Source of the DNA: Streptococcus mitis B6
Lineage (GTDB): Bacteria > Bacillota > Bacilli > Lactobacillales > Streptococcaceae
NCBI RefSeq assembly: GCF_000027165.1
Contig: NC_013853.1
Coordinates: 1,798,001 to 1,862,000 of the forward strand
DNA length: 64,000 nt
Direction of reading: 5' to 3'
The translations under genes and the position numbers were made by a program. Positions 43,261-51,159 of this stretch are shown here, piece after piece. The notes beneath the pieces are model-generated. The model was not told the DNA's origin. It was given only the letters and a program-made list of their open reading frames with translations, and ran no database searches. The stretch's first letter is position 1, and every line of letters starts with the position of its first letter.

Positions 43261-43352
43261 ACGTTGCTTTGATTAACAAGATTACCAAATCTTTCAGAAT
43301 TACATTTTCTATTTTATAGAAAAATATTAATAATAAATTATGTAAATTCAAT

Positions 43353-43682
43353 CTAATTTCTATAAGTTTGCTCCCATTTTTTCATTTCTTCAACGATACT
43401 TCTTAGAGCAATACCTTTTTTTGTCATTTTATATTCAACCTGTGGAGGCGATGTCGGTAAAACTTTTCTTGATAAAATACCTTCTTGCTCGAAATCATGT
43501 AACCGTTGAGCTAATATTCTAGGATTAATACCTTCTACACTACGCAAAAGACTACCATAATGTATATTACCATTAATAATTTCAGATAAAATCTCAAGAG
43601 TAAATTTACCCTTTAGTAAATTCAAGACCCTTCTTGCTGGACAAATTGATTTTTTCAAAGGTTGCATCTTGCAAGTCTCCAT
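43353..43682 (-). CDS. HxlR-family transcriptional regulator
   Basis: The 109-residue winged-helix protein has an N-terminal Cys in the usual position (KKSICPARRVLNLLKGKFTL) and the family pattern INPRILAQRLHDFEQEGIL. AGGAGG stands 6 bp before the ATG. It is divergent from the MFS efflux gene and probably represses it; HxlR proteins commonly sense electrophiles through that Cys. It is cargo of element B. Confidence 0.88.
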   Translation of the reverse strand: METCKMQPLKKSICPARRVLNLLKGKFTLEILSEIINGNIHYGSLLRSVEGINPRILAQRLHDFEQEGILSRKVLPTSPPQVEYKMTKKGIALRSIVEEMKKWEQTYRN

Positions 43683-43784
43683 TCATTTCCTCCTTTTTTG
43701 ATAGTTACTATACTTTTTTTCCCTTCTTGTTTCATAAATAATTACATGATAAGCTAATTATATCACTTGAAAGGGGAAATTACT

Positions 43785-43910
43785 ATGGATATTATAACTA
43801 AGTTTGACCGTATTGACGATATTCTCGGTTGAGCTGATGGATGATACTTTGATACTGGATATACTCAAGTAAAATATTTTCAGAAAGTTAAATATATTGC
43901 TTTTGATTGA
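43785..43910 (+). pseudogene. broken short ORF between the HxlR and MFS genes
   Basis: From an ATG with a good AAAGGGGAAA ribosome site the frame reads MDIITKFDRIDDILG, then TGA, ADG, TGA, YFDTGYTQVKYFQKVKYIAF, then TGA TAA. The stops suggest decay of a former gene. No family recognised. Confidence 0.45.
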
Positions 43911-43950
43911 TAAATGAAAATTGGTTTGATGAAATAACGGAGGAAGCTTG

Positions 43951-45321
43951 ATGAAAAAAACAAATACAAAAGCGCCAGCTTATCTACTTTTTATTCTTTC
44001 ACTAGGATACATTATGGCGGTCCTAGATACAACCGGAGTGGTTCTTGCTGTTCCCCATATTGAAACAGCTATGAGCGTCTCATTAGAGCAATCCATTTGG
44101 ATTATTAATGCCTACACACTAGCTTTAGGGTCTTTGCTCCTACTTTCAGGAAATTTAACAACAAAATATGGTGCTAAACGAATTTTATTAATTGGAATGA
44201 CAATTTTTACACTTGCCTCGTTAGGGTGCTCTTTTTCACCAAATATTGAAACATTAATTATACTTAGATTCATTCAAGGTTTCGGTACTTCTTTGTTCAT
44301 GCCAAGTTCATTAGCACTTTTATTCATTTCATACCCCGATTCTACTAAAAGAGCACGTATGTTAGGAATCTGGACAGCAATTATTTCTGTTGCAACCGGT
44401 ACTGGTTCTTTTATTGGTGGACTAATTATTAACTACTTCGGATGGAGGGGTATTTTCTTGGTCAATATTCCATTTGGAATTTTGACAGTAATTTCAATAT
44501 TACTTCTCGTGAAAAATAATATTGCCAATCTAAAGACCAGAATTGACATCTTTAGTAATATATTTCTGGTTACAACTATCGGAAGTCTAGTTATTTACCT
44601 TGTTGAAGGGAATCAATATGGTTATAGTAACTCAAATCTTTTATTGTTTCTTCTCCTATTTATATTATTTGCTATTGGTTTAGTAGTCCACGATAAAAAA
44701 AGTAAAACACCTATTGTTCCCCACCAACTATTAAAAAATGCTAAGTTTATTATCTCTAATCTATTAGGTTTAGTAGTTAACATTTCACTATATGGCATTG
44801 TTTTGGTGCTAGGACTCTATTTTCAAACTTATTTAAACCTTTCCTCAATGGTTTCTGGACTCCTCATTCTACCAGGAATGATTGTCTTAATTATTGGTAA
44901 TTTATTTTACGCACGTGCTGTAAAACGATTTTCCGTGGGAAGCCTCGCTACTGTCTCAATTATTTTTGCCATTGTAGGAGCAGCAGGAATTTTTGGAATT
45001 GGAGTTCTTTTTCATGAAATTCAACTATACATCCTAATTCCTTTATTTTCTTTAATGAGTCTAGGTATCGGAGTGTTAACTCCAGCAACTACAACCATTC
45101 TTATGGAAGCTGCTGGTCAAGAATTATCTGGAATTGCTGGTGCAACTCTAAACGCTAACAAACAGATTGGTGGACTTTTTGGTACAACAATTATGGGGAT
45201 TGTAACTACTAATTTATCCCATGATTGGAATATAGTCATCGTTATCGCATTTTTGGTTAACGTGATAATGTATATTGCTACTTGGTTAATTGCTAGTCGT
45301 TACCTTTATGGAAAAGAATAA
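43951..45321 (+). CDS. MFS drug efflux transporter, DHA2/EmrB-QacA type
   Basis: The ATG at 43951 (CGGAGGA upstream) gives 456 residues with about 14 membrane helices. DHA2 motifs include LDTTGVVLAVPHI in helix 1, the loop 2-3 motif GNLTTKYGAKRIL and RFIQGFGTSLFMPSS. Proton-driven export of lipophilic cations or drugs is likely; the substrate cannot be read from sequence. A divergent HxlR gene suggests inducible expression. It is the only intact putative resistance gene in the array. Confidence 0.9.
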   Translation: MKKTNTKAPAYLLFILSLGYIMAVLDTTGVVLAVPHIETAMSVSLEQSIWIINAYTLALGSLLLLSGNLTTKYGAKRILLIGMTIFTLASLGCSFSPNIETLIILRFIQGFGTSLFMPSSLALLFISYPDSTKRARMLGIWTAIISVATGTGSFIGGLIINYFGWRGIFLVNIPFGILTVISILLLVKNNIANLKTRIDIFSNIFLVTTIGSLVIYLVEGNQYGYSNSNLLLFLLLFILFAIGLVVHDKKSKTPIVPHQLLKNAKFIISNLLGLVVNISLYGIVLVLGLYFQTYLNLSSMVSGLLILPGMIVLIIGNLFYARAVKRFSVGSLATVSIIFAIVGAAGIFGIGVLFHEIQLYILIPLFSLMSLGIGVLTPATTTILMEAAGQELSGIAGATLNANKQIGGLFGTTIMGIVTTNLSHDWNIVIVIAFLVNVIMYIATWLIASRYLYGKE

Positions 45322-45331
45322 AACTAAACAG

Positions 45332-45366
45332 AACGCAATCAATTTAAAAGTTGATTGCGTTTTATA
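45332..45366 (+). terminator. MFS gene terminator
   Basis: AACGCAATCAA, TTTAAAAG, TTGATTGCGTT then TTA: an 11 bp stem shortly after the stop codon. Confidence 0.85.
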
Positions 45367-45447
45367 TTATTTCTCAGCACAATTACTCCAATCATCATAA
45401 TTTGCTTAATAAATAACTCAAAAAAAGACAACTTCAAGGTAATTTCT

Positions 45448-45959
45448 TTATAAATCTATCTTTTCAAATCGAATAACATCAAGTTCTTTGTCTGATTGGT
45501 CTTTATATAACACAATCAGATTGTCAATTTTCTTCTGAATATCTTTTTCATATTTAAGGTTAATAAGCTCTATCTTCTCCTCGTCAGACATAGTATTGTT
45601 GCTTCCCAATTTCAATGTTTGATTGAGTTTCTCTTTCATATAAGTTTTTTGTTCTACCTCTCGCTGGAATTTTGAGTAATCAAAAAGACTCTGTAACAGC
45701 AATTCTTCTTCTACCATACGAGCATACTGAAAATCATTTGCCAAACGTTCCAAATGCTCTTCCCACTTTAAATCCTCTTTCTTTTCTCCAAACTCACTAT
45801 AAGGAAAGAGTTCATCCACATCTATTTTTATAGCTTTCGCAATATCTTCTAGGCGTTCTCAACTGGGTTCGGTAGTGCCTTTCTCATTGTTAATAATTGT
45901 TTGTTTAGTTACACCTAGAATTTTTCCCAATTCTTTTTGTGTCATTCTTGCTTTTAACA
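45448..45959 (-). pseudogene. XRE-family regulator, frameshifted and truncated
   Basis: The minus strand encodes helix-turn-helix residues MTQKELGKILGVTKQ, then loses one base (ACAACAATT where ACAAACAATT would keep TIINNEKG in frame). It then meets TGA at 45861-45859 (TEPS*ERLEDIAKAI) before an open tail of 123 codons (MDELFPYSEF and onward). The N-terminus is cut off by the integrase fragment that begins at about 45960. It was probably the regulator of element B. Confidence 0.8.
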
Positions 45960-45971
45960 AACTGACTTAGT

Positions 45972-46199
45972 AATAAGATGAAATCAGTCAAACGCTGTCA
46001 TTAGGAACTTACTCACACCATACCTCACAAATTAAGACACACCGGAGCAACTTTGGCAAGGCAGGCTGGAACATCCTTAAACGCTATTTCAGAAGCACTT
46101 ACTCATAGCAACATCCAAATAACGAAGACTTATGTAAATACTACTGAAACAGTAAATCAAATAGCAGGAGAAATAGCTTTTAGAAGTCTCAAAAAGTAA
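45972..46199 (+). pseudogene. integrase C-terminal fragment of element B
   Basis: Reads NKMKSVKRCH, stop, ELTHTIPHKLRHTGATLARQAG and on to YVNTTETVNQIAGEIAFRSL, then TAA. It retains the HxxR, His and Tyr region but only about 75 codons. It differs from the element A and C integrases more than they differ from each other, so element B is a separate lineage with the same target. Confidence 0.88.
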
Positions 46200-46235
46200 T
46201 AGGGTGAACTTGGGGTGAATTTTCGTTTTTTGAAC

Positions 46236-46275
46236 AAAAAAAGACATCCAAGAGAAAATTCTTGAATGTCTGTAA
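46236..46275 (-). terminator. rpsI-type terminator at att copy 3
   Basis: Minus strand AGACATTCAAGAATTTTCTC followed by TTGGATGTCTTTTTTTG: GACATTCAAG pairs with CTTGGATGTC. It differs in sequence from the terminators at copies 2 and 4 but has the same position. Confidence 0.75.
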
Positions 46276-46296
46276 ACGTTGATATAATCGTATTGA

Positions 46297-46346
46297 TTAA
46301 CGTTTTGAGAATTGTGATGCTTTACGAGCTTTCTTAAGACCTGGTT
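46297..46346 (-). repeat. att copy 3, with synonymous changes
   Basis: Identical to the other copies over the 35 bp core (TTGTGATGCTTTACGAGCTT and onward). The last codons differ: TTCTCAAAACGT instead of TTTAGTAAACGT, still encoding FSKR and the stop. It marks the boundary between elements B and C. Confidence 0.92.
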
Positions 46347-46450
46347 TGGCTAACTATTAAATTAAAATGTAGCAAATAGTTATAAACAGGGACTTTTTTA
46401 CAATCAATTGTCAATTAAATTTTATCTATTTTTAAATAATTTCATTTAAA

Positions 46451-46510
46451 TAGGGCAAATTTTTTTATCAAATAAAAAATACGAGTCAGATATCTCATAA
46501 ATTTGCCCTA
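46451..46510. promoter_or_regulatory. inverted integrase arm-type sites, left end of element C
   Basis: TAGGGCAAATTTT (46451-46463) and its inverse AAATTTGCCCTA (46499-46510) are 35 bp apart. The same word recurs just after the integrase stop at the other end, the arrangement of tyrosine-integrase arm sites. Confidence 0.65.
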
Positions 46511-46619
46511 ATTAATGAAATCAAGAAGTACTAATTAAACCTTAACTATGACAAAACAACCCCTTATAGGTATACATCACTATTAAAAAAATTTTTTTCT
46601 AAAAAACTTACAAAAATCC

Positions 46620-46648
46620 TTGACATTATTTTTAGATAGGATTATAAT
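46620..46648 (+). promoter_or_regulatory. perfect consensus promoter of element C
   Basis: TTGACA (46620-46625), 17 bp, TATAAT (46643-46648). It lies 49 bp upstream of the first ORF and could drive the whole plus-strand gene block. Confidence 0.85.
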
Positions 46649-46696
46649 AAAAGTATAGTCGTAGTTAGACAAAAAATATTTTCGTGGAGGCCCTTT

Positions 46697-47092
46697 ATGG
46701 AAATTTACACTTATTCCGATTTTCTTCAAGAGAAAACTGCTTTGACTTTTGAAGATGCACATAAAATCTATAATGAACTAATTAGTTCATTTGACATAAA
46801 AGATCCAATTTTCCTTGATGACTGGACAATGTTGATTGAGTTAGCTGCAGAGTATACTGAAATTCGTGTCAAATCTGCAACATTATCAAAAGAAAGACAA
46901 GGCAAGCATGGGGAGCTTAGAACTTCTGCTCATAATGCTTTCATCGTACAATTGAATGCACTAAAAAGCGAAGTCGAATCTAAAGGTAAAGATACTAGTT
47001 GGTTTGATAAAATCACGGATGACCGACAACGGCAAGGAGATTTTGCAAACTATTTAGCATACATTTACGCTGTAAGCACTAGATCATCATAA
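46697..47092 (+). CDS. unrecognised protein, first ORF of element C
   Basis: The 131-residue protein (start MEIYTYSDFLQEKTALTFED) has a GTGGAGG ribosome site and a consensus promoter. It is predicted soluble and helical, with a basic SKERQGKHGELRTSAHNAF segment. No family recognised. A leading position under a strong promoter suggests an early or regulatory role, which is inference only. Confidence 0.75.
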   Translation: MEIYTYSDFLQEKTALTFEDAHKIYNELISSFDIKDPIFLDDWTMLIELAAEYTEIRVKSATLSKERQGKHGELRTSAHNAFIVQLNALKSEVESKGKDTSWFDKITDDRQRQGDFANYLAYIYAVSTRSS

Positions 47093-47170
47093 AATAAAAA
47101 TACTCTTCAAACAGTCGCTTAAGATTCTCAAAACTTAATATTACCGTAATAAAACTGAAAGGAAAAACTT

Positions 47171-48040
47171 ATGGAACATCAAGAAGTTATTGATTGGTTG
47201 AGATATTGTGATGAAAATAATATCAAACCATGGGAATGGGATTTTAAAAATTGTTATTCCGATACGCTAACACCTGATAGTATTACAAATTTTTTAAAAT
47301 ATAAAAACGGTGAACTTACTGATCCAACTACTTTTCGAGTTACAGAACTGCTTGGTAAGGGTGCTGACTGTGATAAGGAAGCATTCTATTTATATAAATG
47401 TTTGGGGTGGCAAAACTCGGAAAATTGTATTACTAGAGGGGAAACTCTTAACTCTTATTTAACTACATTCACTCGTTCTATTACTAAAACACCTCACTAT
47501 AAAAGTATATATAAAAAAATTGGGATAGATGAAGAGCAATATCTAAACGAACAATATCCAACTCTATATAATAACAATAATTATGAGAACTTTATCATCA
47601 TCAAAGAAAATAAAGAGCAATTTAAAAAATTTGCCAAATTAACTCACACAATTGGAAATTTCACCGTATTACCTCATTGGATAAATACGGGGAGATATAA
47701 CTTCTCAAAAGATTATTGGGATATTACAATGCTTTCTCTCCAAGAGTGGCTCAATCTTTTACCTAACGATACATGGAAATGTTTCGTAGATGCTTTCTAT
47801 TTACAACCATACGTAAATGAGCAATATGAAACTGAATTGTTTTGGGAAGGTCATACATCCGAAAGACCAAATATGGAGCGTCAACATTTTCCTATTTTCC
47901 TCAAAAAAGTCAATGAGCGAATTGAAGAACGTGGTAAATTTATCATTAAACAAATCTGTGATAAGTTAGATCAAAAAGATTTCAATTTCTATAAGGAAAT
48001 TAAAAATATGGATACAATAAGATTTTCTAATGAATTTTAA
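47171..48040 (+). CDS. DUF6994-like protein, function unknown
   Basis: The 289-residue protein is rich in Trp, Tyr and Asn. It contains FAKLTHTIGNFTVLPHWINT near residue 160, which resembles the HTxGNLTLL...N segment of DUF1524-type nucleases but lacks an obvious HNH set. I recall similar proteins grouped as DUF6994 in Firmicutes. AGGAAA lies upstream. It has no membrane segment. A cargo gene, possibly defence-related, is a guess from the nuclease-like segment only. Confidence 0.65.
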   Translation: MEHQEVIDWLRYCDENNIKPWEWDFKNCYSDTLTPDSITNFLKYKNGELTDPTTFRVTELLGKGADCDKEAFYLYKCLGWQNSENCITRGETLNSYLTTFTRSITKTPHYKSIYKKIGIDEEQYLNEQYPTLYNNNNYENFIIIKENKEQFKKFAKLTHTIGNFTVLPHWINTGRYNFSKDYWDITMLSLQEWLNLLPNDTWKCFVDAFYLQPYVNEQYETELFWEGHTSERPNMERQHFPIFLKKVNERIEERGKFIIKQICDKLDQKDFNFYKEIKNMDTIRFSNEF

Positions 48041-48052
48041 AAAGGAGGATTT

Positions 48053-48523
48053 GTGGTCAGAGTATATAAAAGTGTTCGTCTTGCATACGAAGCCAAAGTA
48101 TGGATAGATGAGCTTATTCAAAAAAAAGAGCGTAAAATCAAAGAACTAAATCAGGATAATTTTCTAAACACCCTAGAACAAACACTTCTATCAAATCATT
48201 ACGATGAATTAAATGGTGTTTCTTTCAATATCGTTTTAAAAGCTTCTATCGGAAGTATTATTGAAGAAGCATATAGAAATACAAAAAATTACTCCATTGC
48301 TAAATGGCAGAATTTGCGTCAAGAAATGGAAAAAGATATCAAAACTGTCAATCCCAGTCTAGAAACATCGGTAACCCCTAGACTCTATTTAGATGAAAAT
48401 GTTCTAAATGGTCTTGATGAATTTCGATATCATTTAATGAAAGAAGATGGTGCTACTAGATTACCAAGGCTTAGTTACATCATTAAGCTTGTTGTATATT
48501 CCTATTGGAAGACACAACAATAA
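48053..48523 (+). CDS. unrecognised protein, possible DNA-binding accessory
   Basis: A GTG start (AAGGAGG 5 bp upstream) gives 156 residues beginning MVRVYKSVRLAYEAKVWIDE, a basic amphipathic opening, with a second similar segment RLYLDENVLNGLDEFRYHL near residue 125. The two halves look like repeated short folds of ribbon-helix-helix character, but no family can be assigned. It starts 12 bp after the preceding gene and is followed by a hairpin. Confidence 0.65.
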   Translation: MVRVYKSVRLAYEAKVWIDELIQKKERKIKELNQDNFLNTLEQTLLSNHYDELNGVSFNIVLKASIGSIIEEAYRNTKNYSIAKWQNLRQEMEKDIKTVNPSLETSVTPRLYLDENVLNGLDEFRYHLMKEDGATRLPRLSYIIKLVVYSYWKTQQ

Positions 48524-48546
48524 CCTAAGCAGAATTTGCTTAGGTT
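48522..48546 (+). terminator. hairpin after the 48053 gene
   Basis: AACCTAAGCA, loop GAATT, TGCTTAGGTT: a perfect 10 bp stem starting at the stop codon. The downstream tract (CTCTATAT) is a weak T run, so it may be an attenuator or a protein site. The CTAAGCA/TGCTTAG arms recur at 51955 and 52011. Confidence 0.6.
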
Positions 48547-48599
48547 CTCTATATAAACAATTGTATAGTTGTTTTACTACTTAAAAAGGATGGTTGTTT

Positions 48600-49919
48600 A
48601 TGTTTAAACTAAAAAAAGAAGCTAACTTAAAAAGAAATTATTTTATTACAAGTTCACGTTTAAAATGGTTACATCTGATAATAATTGTCTTTTCTATCTT
48701 TTCTTTATTAGGTTTAATAGTAAGTATTAGAGCTCCTGCTTTTATTCAAATCTTATGTATTGTCTTTGGTATTCTAGCAATCTATAAAATAAATAATAAA
48801 TTAAAAGGTTTTAGATACGAACTAGATTTTGATTTAATTATCAGGGAAAGCTTACTATTTGTTTTATATACAAATCATCTCTACACTTCGGAAAAGGATA
48901 ATTCAGGTTACGAAAAAATTATTAGAAGTGCGATTTTAAAATATGAATTAGATAATCAAAACGGTCGTATTATCATTAAAGCGCTTATCAGAGGTGACGA
49001 ATTTAGTAAAAAGGTTCAGACACTTGATGATGTATTAGCTGGAGTTCTAGAACTTGAACTAGAAGAAAAAATTACTCATCCTAATATTGTGGAATATCAC
49101 TTTTACTACAAGAAACCTGATAGACTAATATTATCACCCCATAATCATAAAAAAGAGATAGATAGTCTTGATATAGACTTAGGATATGATATAACTTATA
49201 ATCCTATAAAATGTCCTCATATTTTAGTTTCAGGTGGTACAGGTAGCGGAAAATCTATATTTATATCTTTTTTAATTATTGAACTTCTTAAAAGAAATTC
49301 AACACTATATATTGCAGATCCTAAGAACAGTGATTTAGGTAGTTTATCTCATTATTTAAGCGATAAATATGTAGCTACAACTCCCAATAATATTGCTCGT
49401 ATTGTACGTTTGGTAGTTGAACAAATGCAGGAACGATATCAAGCCATGCGTGATAACTTTCATTACGGTTCAAATTTTGCCGAACACGGCTTTAAACCAG
49501 TATGGCTTATATTTGATGAAATGGGAGCATTTCAAGCTTCAGCAACAGATAAAAAATCTAAAGAAGTTATCGCCGAAGTAATGGACGGTATCAAACAAAT
49601 TATCCTACTAGGGCGACAAGCAGGAGTATTTATTCTTATATCTGCTCAACAAATGAGAGCTGAAACTCTAAACACTGATCTTAGAGATAATTTAGGTTTG
49701 AGAATAGCTTTAGGAGCAAACTCAATAGAGGGATACCGCATGGTATTTGGCACGGCTACACCTGATAAGTTTAAATCTATTGAAGAAAAGGGAGCAGGAT
49801 ATCTTTATATGCAGGGCTCAGGAAAAGAAAAAGCTCAATATTGGGAAAGTCCTTATCTTGATACAACACAATTCGATTTTATAAAAGAACTACAATTATA
49901 CGTAACAAAGTCAAAATAA
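48600..49919 (+). CDS. FtsK/SpoIIIE-family ATPase (TcpA/ConQ-like coupling protein)
   Basis: The ATG at 48600 (AAAAAGGA upstream) gives 439 residues; a TTG six bases earlier is less likely. Two membrane helices near the N-terminus (about 20-60) precede a cytoplasmic motor with Walker A SGGTGSGKS (about 210-217), Walker B VWLIFDEMG (about 300) and the arginine-rich ILLGRQAGVFIL segment. The layout matches coupling proteins that feed DNA to a conjugation channel rather than the much longer chromosomal FtsK. No channel genes are present, so a helper element would be needed. Confidence 0.88.
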   Translation: MFKLKKEANLKRNYFITSSRLKWLHLIIIVFSIFSLLGLIVSIRAPAFIQILCIVFGILAIYKINNKLKGFRYELDFDLIIRESLLFVLYTNHLYTSEKDNSGYEKIIRSAILKYELDNQNGRIIIKALIRGDEFSKKVQTLDDVLAGVLELELEEKITHPNIVEYHFYYKKPDRLILSPHNHKKEIDSLDIDLGYDITYNPIKCPHILVSGGTGSGKSIFISFLIIELLKRNSTLYIADPKNSDLGSLSHYLSDKYVATTPNNIARIVRLVVEQMQERYQAMRDNFHYGSNFAEHGFKPVWLIFDEMGAFQASATDKKSKEVIAEVMDGIKQIILLGRQAGVFILISAQQMRAETLNTDLRDNLGLRIALGANSIEGYRMVFGTATPDKFKSIEEKGAGYLYMQGSGKEKAQYWESPYLDTTQFDFIKELQLYVTKSK

Positions 49920-49923
49920 TTTC

Positions 49924-49992
49924 AATAGATATTTTTGCTTAAATTCAATAGATTTTCAGCAAAAATATCTATTCCTCATCGCTTAAGCGATG
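49924..49992. repeat. nested inverted repeats between the FtsK-like gene and the next ORF
   Basis: AATAGATATTTTTGCT (49924-49939) and AGCAAAAATATCTATT (49958-49973) are perfect 16 bp inverted arms, followed by the perfect palindrome CATCGCTTAAGCGATG (49977-49992). There is no T tract, so a simple terminator is unlikely. Candidates are an origin of transfer, a replication structure or an mRNA-processing site. Confidence 0.75.
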
Positions 49993-50014
49993 ACAAAAAG
50001 AAATGAGGTATTAT

Positions 50015-50329
50015 ATGAAAATTAACGATTTTCTTAAACCAGAATTATTAGGAAATAAATTCGTGGCAGTAAAAGGATATACAGAAGTTCTAGACAGAGA
50101 AACAAATAAACCTGTAGCACTACGTCTTAATGTTTCAATTCAAGATGAGGATTCTGATTTCTTTATGGAAATGATTCAGATAAAAGTTAATACGTTATCT
50201 CCTACTGCCACTCCTCAATTATTATCGGATAAAAAAACATGCCCCGTTAAATTATCTAATTTAACAGTTGGACAATTTAACGGAAATTTATGGTTTTCTT
50301 GTAACGATGTAGTCCCTATTTCTAAGTAA
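50015..50329 (+). CDS. small unrecognised protein, possibly DUF961-like
   Basis: The ATG at 50015 (ATGAGGTATTAT upstream) gives 104 residues starting MKINDFLKPELLGNKFVAVK, with no membrane segment. Small beta-rich proteins near the coupling ATPase of Tn916/ICEBs1-type elements are often DUF961, but no motif here proves it. Confidence 0.6.
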   Translation: MKINDFLKPELLGNKFVAVKGYTEVLDRETNKPVALRLNVSIQDEDSDFFMEMIQIKVNTLSPTATPQLLSDKKTCPVKLSNLTVGQFNGNLWFSCNDVVPISK

Positions 50330-50345
50330 TTTGGTGATATTACTT

Positions 50346-51074
50346 ATGGCTAAACTTTTTGCAATATCTGATATACACGGTTACCTAGATGAGTTCATAT
50401 GCGCTCTCAGTAAAGTAGATTTATCTGATAAAAATAATCGTCTTATTCTAATCGGAGACTACATTGACAATGGACTTCAATCTTTTCAAGTTATTTCCAA
50501 AATAATTGCACTTGAGGAACTTTATCCTAATCAAATTATCACTCTATTAGGAAATCATGAAGAATGGTTTTATGATTGGTTGATTTTAGAAAAACCTACT
50601 TCTTCTCCATTTTCAGAAACAATAAAAAGTTTCTTCTCTTCGGAGGAATTGAACCATATTTTTAAATCGAATGCTAACAACTTTGAAACAAGTGTTAGAA
50701 ATGAAATTAAAAATAATATCAAGTTCAACTCATTCATAAACTGGTTTAAAAAACGATATAGGGATAAACGCTATTATGAAACTGATACCCAAATTTTTGT
50801 TCATGCTGGCATTGATGAAGAAGCTGACAAGCTTTGGAAAGAGCTAACGAGTTCAGAGATGTTTACAAATAAATTTCCTCTTACCACTGGTGGATTTTTA
50901 AAAGATATTGTTTCTGGTCATGTTGCTTCTTGGGAAGTAGCTAAAGATAAAAGTTACCTAGGTAAGATTTACCATGATAGTAAAAGTCATTATTTTATTG
51001 ATGGAGATGTAAAGAATAGCAAAACAATACCTGTTCTTTGCTATGATACAGCTTCAAAATCCTATCAATATTAA
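50346..51074 (+). CDS. metallophosphoesterase 1 (PPP/ApaH-like)
   Basis: The ATG at 50346 gives 242 residues. The calcineurin-like signature is complete: SDIHGY, GDYIDNG, GNHEEW, VHAGID and SGHV. These residues bind the dinuclear metal centre of PPP-family phosphatases, including ApaH-, PrpA- and PrpE-type enzymes. The substrate (phosphoprotein or dinucleotide) cannot be read from sequence. It has no signal peptide and is followed by a second member of the superfamily. Confidence 0.87.
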   Translation: MAKLFAISDIHGYLDEFICALSKVDLSDKNNRLILIGDYIDNGLQSFQVISKIIALEELYPNQIITLLGNHEEWFYDWLILEKPTSSPFSETIKSFFSSEELNHIFKSNANNFETSVRNEIKNNIKFNSFINWFKKRYRDKRYYETDTQIFVHAGIDEEADKLWKELTSSEMFTNKFPLTTGGFLKDIVSGHVASWEVAKDKSYLGKIYHDSKSHYFIDGDVKNSKTIPVLCYDTASKSYQY

Positions 51075-51159
51075 AAAAATACTTCTCTATTACATAAAAA
51101 ATTTAAGCAAGCTTAATTCTATTCTTATACTAATAACAAAAATAAAGAGGGGAATCTAT

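Larger units (their letters stand above)
42988..46296. mobile_element. integrated element B (remnant), about 3.4 kb
   Basis: Between att copies 2 and 3. Contents: an HxlR regulator, a broken ORF, an MFS efflux gene, a broken XRE gene and an integrase tail beside att copy 3. Sites GAATTTCACCCC (43099-43110) near the left end and AGGGTGAACTTGGGGTGAAT (46201-46220) near the right end are inverted relatives and look like integrase arm sites. 42988-43352 otherwise shows only an AT-rich tract and a terminator. Confidence 0.8.

Noticed and set aside
43785..45861. Several TGA stops at Trp-like positions, raising the idea of TGA being read as Trp
   Set aside because: Intact genes in the window use normal stops and TGG for Trp, and the host is clearly Streptococcus. 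Other lesions (TAA, frameshifts) accompany these TGAs, so gene decay is sufficient.
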